Of a DNA stretch of 11,911 bases, positions 1-5,764 are shown piece after piece. The DNA comes from Bacteroidota bacterium. GTDB lineage: Bacteria; Bacteroidota; Bacteroidia; Chitinophagales; LD1. Numbering within the stretch: position 1 is the stretch's first letter; the number at the start of each line of letters is the position of its first letter. Under the pieces are notes generated by a model that did no database searches, was not told the DNA's origin, and was given only the letters and a program-made list of their open reading frames with translations. The translations under genes were made by a program, and so were the position numbers. The stretch covers positions 1 to 11,911 of the forward strand of contig JAQBNQ010000216.1 in the NCBI GenBank assembly GCA_028288545.1. The letters run 5' to 3'.

Positions 1-372
1 AGCGAAAAAGCCGTTTAAGTGTTGCAAACAATCCTTACCCAGCTTCATAAACAGGTGCAGCAACACTTCAGTATCGGAACTTGAATTAAGTTTTTCTCCG
101 GTTAAGAATTGCCGGTATAATTCGCGGTAGTTAAAAATCTCGCCATTAAAAATAATGGTGTAGCGTTGACCAGGGTCTGCCATTGGTTGATTACCAGCCG
201 AAGAGGTATCGATAATAGAAAGCCGTGCATGGGCAAAGCCCACCTTTGCAGATAATGTTTTGCTTTGTTGTAGGTCGGGGCCGCGTTTGCCAAGGGCTTT
301 GGCGGCTTCGGCTAAGAAGCCCTCAAGCGGTTGAACCGGTTGTTTCGAAAAATATCCTGCAATTCCACACAT
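1..372 (-). CDS. asnB: Asparagine synthetase (glutamine-hydrolysing), N-terminal part, cut by window edge
   Basis: The gene starts at ATG 372 and runs off the left edge, giving the first 124 residues. It opens with MCGIAGY, so Cys2 is the amidotransferase nucleophile left after Met removal. Other class II glutaminase landmarks are RGPD (30-33), R50 in HARLSIID, the N76-G77-E78 glutamine-binding motif, and SDTEVLL with D100. These match the spacing in E. coli AsnB. The family moves ammonia from glutamine to aspartate using ATP. Copies inside polysaccharide loci are often suspected of amidating a sugar carboxylate instead, and that is an inference here because the synthetase domain lies outside the window. 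The gene is divergent from the membrane-protein gene at 427 with 54 bp between starts. Family assignment is firm, substrate is not. Confidence 0.93.
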   Translation of the reverse strand, partial: MCGIAGYFSKQPVQPLEGFLAEAAKALGKRGPDLQQSKTLSAKVGFAHARLSIIDTSSAGNQPMADPGQRYTIIFNGEIFNYRELYRQFLTGEKLNSSSDTEVLLHLFMKLGKDCLQHLNGFFA

Positions 373-426
373 GCTTACCTCGCTTCTTCGCAGCAAAGAT
401 GAAAATTCCTTTAACTTCGAACCACC
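373..426. promoter_or_regulatory. Divergent intergenic region with two weak promoter candidates
   Basis: These 54 bp separate two divergent starts and must hold both promoters if neither lies inside the opposite gene. On the minus strand CATCTTTG (401 to 394) resembles the Bacteroidota -7 box TAnnTTTG with one mismatch. On the plus strand TAACTTCG (412-419) also has one mismatch, with a TTCG 21 bp upstream (387-390) as a poor -33 box. Neither is convincing alone. No Shine-Dalgarno sequence precedes either start, which is normal for the phylum. Confidence 0.3.
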
Positions 427-1809
427 ATGGATGCTTTAGATGTGATGTTATTGCCGGTTTACCTGGGCATTTTTTATTTTCTAGCCTATCGTACACTGGG
501 TAAAAACTCAAAAGACCCGCTTTACAAAAAATACTACATCCGCGGTCTTAATTACAAGCTTTTTGGTTCCATCTCTTTTGCATTTATCTATGTTTATTAT
601 TACAAAGGGGGCGATACCATTTCCTTCTATTGGGCTACATCTCCCTTATTTAAGTTGTTTTTCAGCGACCCTGTTTGGTTTTTCAAATTTGCGCTTGGGC
701 TAGACCCTCATTACCCCGGCGTTTGTGGTATGGAAGCTGCCCAACATAGCGTTATCTACCTGTTACGTGGTAGCGCCACACTCACTACCATCCGGATTGC
801 AAGCATTATCGATGTTTTTTGCATGAACTCCTTTACTGCATTATCAGTTGCGTTTGGCTATATCTCTTACCTGTTTATATGGCGCTTGTTCAGGCTTTTC
901 GTTTCGATATATCCTACCTTGCACAAACAATTTGCCATCGCTTTTTTAATGATCCCGTCGGCAATTTTCTGGGGTTCGGGCCTTGGAAAAGATACCATCA
1001 TGAATGGCTCCATTATGGCCATTGTATATTGCTTTTACAAAATCGTTATCCTCAAAAAAATTACGCTACGCCATGTGCTTATGTTTTTTGTCTGCGCTTA
1101 TCTTATCGCGCTTATTCGCGGATTTATCCTTTTTACTATCCTCCCCTGCCTGATGTTAATGACGGTTGTCTATTACCGCAATTCCATTAATAACTCGTTC
1201 GTACGTTTTGTTGTAGGACCCATTTTTATCCTGGTGGGTGTTGGCGCTTCCTTTTTGCTGATACGAAGCCTTGGCGATTCCGTGCAGTCCTACAAACTTG
1301 ATTCATTGGCCCAAAAGGCCGAAGGTTTCAGAAGCTGGCACACTTACCTGGGTAAAACAGAGGGAGGCTCTTCTTATTCAATTGGTGGAGATATTCAATA
1401 TACGCCACTCGGAATTTTAAAGCAGGCCCCGGTGGCTATCATCACCACATTATTTGGTCCCTTTCCATGGCAGATAAGAAATTTTGTGATGTTGCTATCA
1501 GGTATTGAGAGTCTCGCCTTCCTATACTTTACTGTTCAACTGCTTTTTAATAAAAAGATTTACAAGCTCTTTGGGGTTTTATTTGGCGATCCTATCGTGG
1601 TTTTTTGTCTTGCCTTCATATTTGTGCTGAGTATAGCTATTGGCTTAACCAGCTTTAATTATGGAGCGCTGGTTCGTTACCGTATTCCGGTTTTACCGTT
1701 TTTTGCTACCACTATAATTCTTATCAATCACCACCTTAACGAAAATAAGATGATTCGTAAAAGGCAAACTGTTGATATAAAACCTGCTGAGCTAAAGCCA
1801 ACAGGCTAG
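427..1809 (+). CDS. Polytopic membrane protein, candidate Wzy/EpsG-like polysaccharide polymerase
   Basis: This 460-residue protein is mostly hydrophobic, with roughly ten membrane segments. Visible motifs are GGDTISFY (61-68), reminiscent of the G-x-D-x3-Y signature near the start of EpsG-type polymerases; SGLGKDT (184-190); R231 at the head of a membrane segment; a long polar, probably extracytoplasmic loop (about 281-330); GPFPWQ (344-349); and NYGALVRYRIP (411-421). Charged residues at segment ends and one large loop are the usual design of Wzy polymerases, which join lipid-linked repeat units outside the inner membrane. I do not recognise a named family, and sequence identity among polymerases is too low for certainty. 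It could also be another integral membrane enzyme of the locus. The ATG at 427 is used; Met7 is an alternative. Its stop lies 3 bp from the stop of the convergent glycosyltransferase. Confidence 0.85.
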   Translation: MDALDVMLLPVYLGIFYFLAYRTLGKNSKDPLYKKYYIRGLNYKLFGSISFAFIYVYYYKGGDTISFYWATSPLFKLFFSDPVWFFKFALGLDPHYPGVCGMEAAQHSVIYLLRGSATLTTIRIASIIDVFCMNSFTALSVAFGYISYLFIWRLFRLFVSIYPTLHKQFAIAFLMIPSAIFWGSGLGKDTIMNGSIMAIVYCFYKIVILKKITLRHVLMFFVCAYLIALIRGFILFTILPCLMLMTVVYYRNSINNSFVRFVVGPIFILVGVGASFLLIRSLGDSVQSYKLDSLAQKAEGFRSWHTYLGKTEGGSSYSIGGDIQYTPLGILKQAPVAIITTLFGPFPWQIRNFVMLLSGIESLAFLYFTVQLLFNKKIYKLFGVLFGDPIVVFCLAFIFVLSIAIGLTSFNYGALVRYRIPVLPFFATTIILINHHLNENKMIRKRQTVDIKPAELKPTG

Positions 1810-1812
1810 CAT

Positions 1813-2928
1813 CTACTGTGGTGCTACAAGCGCATTAAAGTGTTGGAGATATTTACCCTTAGTAGACGCCACCGAATAGTGGTCAATTACTGTTTGCCGG
1901 CCGGCTTTTGCCATTTTTTTGCGAAGACCGGGCTCTTCAATTAGCTTCGAAATAAGGTCTGCGTATTCATTATCGGTAGAAGCCAGGAAGCCATTCAGGC
2001 CATGTATAATAATATCGCTGTTTACCCCAACCGGCGACATAATTGTTGGAATTTCAAGCGCCATATATTGCAGCCCTTTAAGGCCGCATTTGCCTTTTGC
2101 CCACATATCATCGGGCAAGGGCATAAGTCCTATATCAAAGGACGAAAGCTCTTTTAACTCGTCTTCCTTATTCCAGTTTTTGCTAATAACCTGCAATTCG
2201 TTATGCCGGTAATTTGCATCGCCAATCACCTTGATGGATATTTTATCTCCGTACTTTTCCTTTACCTTTAAAAGGGCCGGTACGGCAGACTTAAAATGCT
2301 GAATGGTAGTTACACTCCCGCTCCACCCAATACAAATTTTATCATCGGAATTGGCATTAAGTCTCCCCTTTGGGGGGAGATTTAGAGGGGGCCTGTATTC
2401 CTCAGTATCAATGGTGGTAGGAATGATCACCACATTTTCGTTAAACTCCCTGGCATAATCTGCCAGGTACTGGTTGCCGGCAAATATCATGTCGCTCATG
2501 CCGATGATCTTCGAGGTTTTGGAAGCATCTTTTAAGAAGCTGAACTTTTTATTGGCCTCCGAAACATTCTCCAGCCAAATCGAATCATCAAAATCGAAAA
2601 TGACCTTTGCTTTTGAACGGGCAAATTGCTTTTCAAAAAAAACACTGCCTGTCATAAAGGCTTCGCGCTGTATAAAAATGATGTCGTACTTATTGGCGCT
2701 AAGCACATCGCCAAGCCGTTTTAAAGCAGCCTTTAAAAAAATGAATCCTTTGTTTAAAGTGTTACCGGGCTGGTAAAAAACCTTGTCGTCTTCGGCATTA
2801 ATGAGGTACGAAAAATCGTAATCAAAACCATTTTGTTGCAGGTAGCCCAGGTACTGCTCAAAGCGAAAACGCTGGCTTGGCGACCGGTTAGGCCGGTGCA
2901 TGGCAACATAAAGAACTCTCCTTTTCAT
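1813..2928 (-). CDS. Glycosyltransferase, GT-B fold, GT4-like
   Basis: The 371-residue protein has an acceptor-side Rossmann domain (about 1-175, from KRRVLYVAMHRP) and a nucleotide-sugar domain (about 195-371, from ICIGWSGS). The C-terminal domain contains FDIGLMPLPDD followed by WAKGKCGLKGLQYMALEIP and SPVGVN, a pattern I associate with a GT4-like subfamily of exopolysaccharide loci, where it replaces the usual E-x7-E block. It would transfer a sugar from a nucleotide donor to a lipid-linked acceptor at the cytoplasmic membrane; donor and linkage cannot be read. ATG 2928 is preferred to the TTG directly before it. The gene follows the epimerase by only 6 nt, so the two are probably translationally coupled. 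Residues about 180-190 (PPLNLPPKGRL) are encoded by an interspersed repeat inserted between the two domains. Confidence 0.92.
   Translation of the reverse strand: MKRRVLYVAMHRPNRSPSQRFRFEQYLGYLQQNGFDYDFSYLINAEDDKVFYQPGNTLNKGFIFLKAALKRLGDVLSANKYDIIFIQREAFMTGSVFFEKQFARSKAKVIFDFDDSIWLENVSEANKKFSFLKDASKTSKIIGMSDMIFAGNQYLADYAREFNENVVIIPTTIDTEEYRPPLNLPPKGRLNANSDDKICIGWSGSVTTIQHFKSAVPALLKVKEKYGDKISIKVIGDANYRHNELQVISKNWNKEDELKELSSFDIGLMPLPDDMWAKGKCGLKGLQYMALEIPTIMSPVGVNSDIIIHGLNGFLASTDNEYADLISKLIEEPGLRKKMAKAGRQTVIDHYSVASTKGKYLQHFNALVAPQ
2357..2393. repeat. Interspersed palindromic repeat inside the glycosyltransferase gene
   Basis: This 37-bp stretch contains TCTCCCC (2362-2368) and its exact complement GGGGAGA (2374-2380) around a 5-nt loop, then TTTAGAGGGGGCC. 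A shorter relative lies in the same orientation at 4089-4118. I recall this type of sequence as very common in Bacteroidota genomes. Here it is read in frame on the minus strand as PPLNLPPKGRL and leaves the gene open. Confidence 0.8.
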
Positions 2929-2934
2929 CAATAA

Positions 2935-3933
2935 TTAATCTTGAAGCCAGAACGAAGGAAGCTTCTCCGTTATCTCAATGTTCTCAAATTTCGAACTCTT
3001 TTTGATACCGGTCTTTTTAGCCCACACCGCCATTTTAGTCAACCCCTCTTCCAGGCTGGTATAAGCGGCATCGCCAAACAAGGCTTTTGCCTTGCTGTGG
3101 TCGGAATATGCATGGAGTACTTCATTCCGTGCCGGCAGGTAATTCAATTCGCTCTTTAAATCCATGGCCTTCATTACCGTTGTTGCCAGTTCCTTTACGG
3201 TATAATCCTGGTCGGCGCCAATATTAATTACCTGGTTGTAAGCTGCAGGTACATTTACGCTGTTTGCTATGTGCGGCGCTACGTCTCCTATATAACTGAA
3301 CGCCCTCGACTGTCCTCCATCGCCAAAAACCGAAAGCTGCTGACCCTGCATCAACTGGTTCATAAAAATACCTACCACATTTCTGTAACGGTCGCCCAGG
3401 TTCTGGTATTCGCCATACACATTATGCGGACGGAAAATGATGTAATTCAATCCAAACATTTCGTGCGATACCCGCAAGTCCATTTCTACGGCCAGCTTTG
3501 CAATCCCATAAGGATCCTCAGGTACTGGTATCATATCCTCTTTTAAAGGAGGCTTACCAGCACCATAAACGGCTATAGAAGAGGTAAACACAAAGCACTT
3601 CACCTTATGCCTAATCGATTCGTTGATCAGGTTTACGCTTCCTATCAGGTTGTTATTGTAATTAAAGCGCTTTATAAAGTGGCTAAGCCCCTCAGCAGCG
3701 TAAGCCGCCAAGTGGTAGACATAATCGAAATGATACTTTTCAAAAAGTTCTGCTACAAGTTTGTGGTCCAATATGGAGCCCCTTATAAAAACTGCCTTGC
3801 TGTTTACGTTTTCTTCGAAGCCGCCGCTCAAATCATCCAACACCACAACTTCGTGACCCAGTTTTACCAATTCATCGGTAACATGCGCTCCAATAAACCC
3901 TGCCCCACCTGTAACTAACGATTTTATTGCCAT
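2935..3933 (-). CDS. NAD-dependent epimerase/dehydratase (extended SDR), nucleotide-sugar epimerase
   Basis: The 332-residue protein has the extended short-chain dehydrogenase layout. TGGAGFIG (8-15) binds NAD, D33-D34 ends the second strand, HLAAYAA (74-80) follows, and the catalytic set is S119 in TSSIAVYG with Y142 and K146 in YGIAK. RPHNVYG (168-174) is typical of GalE/WbpP-like UDP-sugar 4-epimerases. It probably interconverts a UDP- or dTDP-sugar in the cytosol to supply the neighbouring glycosyltransferase; which sugar is not readable. A TTG at 3957 would add eight residues, but it overlaps the likely -7 box at 3955-3962, and ATG 3933 places the glycine motif at the usual distance from the N-terminus. 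It is the first gene of a two-gene operon. Confidence 0.93.
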   Translation of the reverse strand: MAIKSLVTGGAGFIGAHVTDELVKLGHEVVVLDDLSGGFEENVNSKAVFIRGSILDHKLVAELFEKYHFDYVYHLAAYAAEGLSHFIKRFNYNNNLIGSVNLINESIRHKVKCFVFTSSIAVYGAGKPPLKEDMIPVPEDPYGIAKLAVEMDLRVSHEMFGLNYIIFRPHNVYGEYQNLGDRYRNVVGIFMNQLMQGQQLSVFGDGGQSRAFSYIGDVAPHIANSVNVPAAYNQVINIGADQDYTVKELATTVMKAMDLKSELNYLPARNEVLHAYSDHSKAKALFGDAAYTSLEEGLTKMAVWAKKTGIKKSSKFENIEITEKLPSFWLQD

Positions 3934-3954
3934 TGCCTCATGCTTAAATGTGGC

Positions 3955-3985
3955 CAAAAATAGTTTTTAACCGCATAAAAAGAAA
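3955..3985 (-). promoter_or_regulatory. Promoter candidate for the epimerase-glycosyltransferase operon
   Basis: Read on the minus strand, TATTTTTG (3962 to 3955) matches the Bacteroidota -7 consensus TAnnTTTG exactly. A TTTC (3985 to 3982) stands 19 bp upstream, a one-mismatch -33 box at the expected spacing. Transcription would start near 3948-3950, leaving a leader of about 15-17 nt before ATG 3933. This argues against the TTG start at 3957. Confidence 0.55.
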
Positions 3986-4007
3986 GACAGTGCAGAGGGG
4001 GTTCCCG

Positions 4008-4084
4008 TCCAAAGCGGCGGTCAGGCTTTCGCTACTCCCGCTAACTATCGCATAAAGCGATAGCTAGCTGCATCCCGGCTGTTT
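4008..4084. repeat. Probable interspersed element with central hairpin
   Basis: The core is an 11-bp stem with a single A-C mismatch: GCTAACTATCGC (4040-4051) pairs with GCGATAGCTAGC (4057-4068) across an ATAAA loop. It is flanked by GGTCAGGCTTTCGCTACTCCC on the left (split as GGTCAGGCTTT and CGCTACTCCC, about 4019-4039) and TGCATCCCGGCTG on the right. From memory, Bacteroidota genomes carry many intergenic elements with a GGGCTTTCGCT-like left part, a variable central hairpin and a TGCAATCCC-like right part. No second copy lies in this window, so repeat status rests on recall. Confidence 0.5.
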
Positions 4085-4088
4085 TGTA

Positions 4089-4118
4089 TTTAAAGTCCCC
4101 TCTGGGGATTTAGGGGCC
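4089..4118. repeat. Intergenic copy of the GGGG/CCCC interspersed repeat
   Basis: TTTAAAGTCCCC, TCT, GGGGATTTAGGGGCC forms a 4-bp GC stem followed by the same TTTAG-GGGGCC tail as the copy at 2357-2393. It has the same orientation but a shorter palindrome. It lies in non-coding DNA, whereas the other copy lies inside a gene. Confidence 0.75.
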
Positions 4119-4327
4119 GGGAATACTTTCTACTTTAGGCACTTTTTTTGATAAAAACAGCTTAAATTAACTGCCTTATTAAGTATTGAAAATCAAAGCA
4201 TTGTATAGCTTTTTTGTTACAAAAACAGGCGTCCCAAAACCTCAAAAAATAGAAACTATTGAAACTAGCTTAAGGCACTGATTTTTAATGGGTTGATTTT
4301 TCGTTAATTCCCAACTCAACATTAATG

Positions 4328-4368
4328 CATTTAACTCTGTATTATTCTCTGTGCCTCCGTGTTATTTT
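4328..4368. repeat. Left direct repeat flanking the three-gene cassette
   Basis: The 41 bp match the copy at 9612-9661 as a 26-bp identical block (4328-4353, from CATTTAACTCTG to CTCTGTG) and a 15-bp identical block (4354-4368, CCTCCGTGTTATTTT). The right copy has 9 extra bases between the blocks. Orientation is direct. The repeat overlaps the end of the barrel-protein gene and provides its last eight codons and the stop. Confidence 0.85.
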
Positions 4369-5103
4369 ATCGTAGGCACCCAGTCCTTTATTTTTCTTTC
4401 TCTCAAAATAAAAGGTGAGATAAACACCCGCGCTGCTGGCCGATTGAATTGTGAGCGAATGCGTATCCAGGTTTTCTTTGGTAGTGGCACTAATGTTATT
4501 TGCTACTTCTGTAATAGTTAATGGCCCTTTTTGTGCAGTATAGCCAGCCCCAAAGTTTGCTTCAACTCCCAGCGCCAGTTGCTTATAGAAAAAATATTGA
4601 CAGCCCAAAGTAATTCCTCCGCCTACCTGGTATGCCGGTGGAGATTTATATGTAATACTTACTTGTGTAAAATTTCTTCCGCTAAACTCGAAGGTCCTGT
4701 TATTGTATAGGTAAACAGGCCCAGCGCCAATAAGCATATTTAAACCCGCATATACATCCAAATTCCCTTTTACCGGGAAGTGATAAACCGCATATGGCAG
4801 TAGGGAAACCGAAACGTACCGTTGCGAGCTAGTGGATATTTGATTTGTTATGGTGACACTATTAGCGCCAATGGCGGTATTGGTACTTATGCTTTCACTT
4901 TTGGTGCTAACATATAATACGCGGATGCCGGTGCCGAACTCAAAACCATTTTTCAATATACCGCTTAAGGCAATCGTTTGAGCAAATGTCCCGTTAAATG
5001 CCACACCGTACCTAATGCCTATATCTCCTTCAGCAGGCTTGTTAGTTTGGGCAGAGGCAAAATTTATAATTAATAAAAGGTAAATTAATATTATGCTGCG
5101 CAT
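4342..5103 (-). CDS. Outer-membrane beta-barrel protein, OmpA/porin-like small barrel
   Basis: The 253-residue product starts with a clear signal peptide, with probable cleavage after ASA at residue 18. The rest alternates hydrophobic and polar residues in aromatic-rich strands such as EFGTGIRVLYVS, YVSVSLLPYAVYHF, LDVYAGLNMLIGAG and AGVYLTFYFERK, with glycine-rich turns. This fits an outer-membrane barrel of about eight to ten strands in the Omp_b-brl class. I cannot assign a ligand or partner. It is the last gene of a minus-strand operon, 29 bp after the 198-residue gene, with a small hairpin (AGGATT 5117-5122 with AATCCT 5128-5133) between them. A normal barrel would end near the last aromatic strand (about residue 235). 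Here a basic tail ending KITRRHRE is encoded by the interspersed repeat. Confidence 0.82.
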   Translation of the reverse strand: MRSIILIYLLLIINFASAQTNKPAEGDIGIRYGVAFNGTFAQTIALSGILKNGFEFGTGIRVLYVSTKSESISTNTAIGANSVTITNQISTSSQRYVSVSLLPYAVYHFPVKGNLDVYAGLNMLIGAGPVYLYNNRTFEFSGRNFTQVSITYKSPPAYQVGGGITLGCQYFFYKQLALGVEANFGAGYTAQKGPLTITEVANNISATTKENLDTHSLTIQSASSAGVYLTFYFERKKNKGLGAYDKITRRHRE

Positions 5104-5132
5104 ATTTTTTCGGTTTAGGATTGGCTTAATCC

Positions 5133-5729
5133 TTATTTACTTTTTATTGTTTGAGGTTTTTGCTCAAACATATTTGGGCCAAGTACTTTGCGGGGTATTT
5201 TTGTAATCGCTTCAATAGGTTGAAATAAATCTTTTTCCAAATCATCATAGGCAATACCAACGCATGTGGCTATATGATGTGCCACCATATAGGACTCCTC
5301 ATGGTAACCGATGTAGCTTCTACTTCCAAAAGTCGGCCAATAGGACGCTATGCTTTTAACAAGGCTTATTTCTGGTCTGTTATTTTCCACAAAAAAGATA
5401 CCCGCCATACCCGTGTTCAATATAAGCCCACCAGAAATAATTAGCGCATCACTATCAGTAACACCCCCTAAAAAAACTAACTCTACTACGGAATCGTTAA
5501 TATACCCTTTAAAAATTTTACTTATCTTAATAACAGCAGAAGTATAGATATTATCTTTGTGATGAAAACATTTAACCGCAATTACCTGTCCTTCTATAAC
5601 CAAATTTGATTTGGTTACTTTTTCCTCTAACGTTGGAGGCCCCGGCAGCCTTGTTACGACTCCCGTTTGCCCAAAGGAGTAATTAAAGAAGATAAAAAGA
5701 ATGCACCATTTAATAAATAAAATTTTCAT
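5133..5729 (-). CDS. Exported protein of unknown function with a beta-rich EGQV-type domain
   Basis: The 198-residue protein has a signal peptide (about 1-20, cleaved near FGQ) and a single domain with segments NLVIEGQVIAVKCF, IYTSAVIKISKIFKGYI, VVELVFLGGV and GMAGIFFVENN. From memory, this order (I-x-EG-x-V, IYT, VFKG, a GG turn, then an F/Y-rich strand) is found at the N-terminus of large T9SS-secreted matrixin-like proteins, before their IPT and protease domains. No catalytic motif is visible. It lies 35 bp downstream of exactly such a protease-like gene and 29 bp before the barrel gene, in the same direction, so the three are probably co-transcribed. It has no sorting domain and is likely periplasmic or secreted another way. 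Role unknown; partner of the 1224-residue protein is an inference. Confidence 0.78.
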   Translation of the reverse strand: MKILFIKWCILFIFFNYSFGQTGVVTRLPGPPTLEEKVTKSNLVIEGQVIAVKCFHHKDNIYTSAVIKISKIFKGYINDSVVELVFLGGVTDSDALIISGGLILNTGMAGIFFVENNRPEISLVKSIASYWPTFGSRSYIGYHEESYMVAHHIATCVGIAYDDLEKDLFQPIEAITKIPRKVLGPNMFEQKPQTIKSK

Positions 5730-5764
5730 ATATAAGTTTTATTTTTTAAAATGCGCTGCACATG

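Larger units (their letters stand above)
3963..4341. other. Gene-free, repeat-rich intergenic stretch
   Basis: No plausible gene is visible on either strand between the epimerase start and the end of the barrel-protein gene. The left half (about 4008-4118) holds a hairpin element and a GGGG/CCCC repeat, described separately. The right half (4119-4327) is AT-rich with no clear hairpin and T-run that would mark a terminator for the cassette transcribed toward it. Confidence 0.7.

Noticed and set aside
323..511. A 62-codon minus-strand frame overlapping the asparagine synthetase start and the polymerase-candidate gene
   Set aside because: It overlaps two well-supported genes in another frame and has no recognisable domain; the true minus-strand start here is MCGIAGY at 372.
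819..1190. A 123-codon plus-strand frame within the membrane-protein gene
   Set aside because: It is an alternative frame of a hydrophobic gene; its tyrosine- and cysteine-rich composition looks like a frame shadow.
3934..3957. N-terminal extension of the epimerase from TTG 3957
   Set aside because: The TTG overlaps an exact -7 box, the extra eight residues do not belong to the fold, and ATG 3933 gives the normal distance to the glycine motif.
4040..4068. The hairpin as a rho-independent terminator of the cassette operon
   Set aside because: No T-run follows the stem on either strand, and it lies about 280 bp beyond the last stop.
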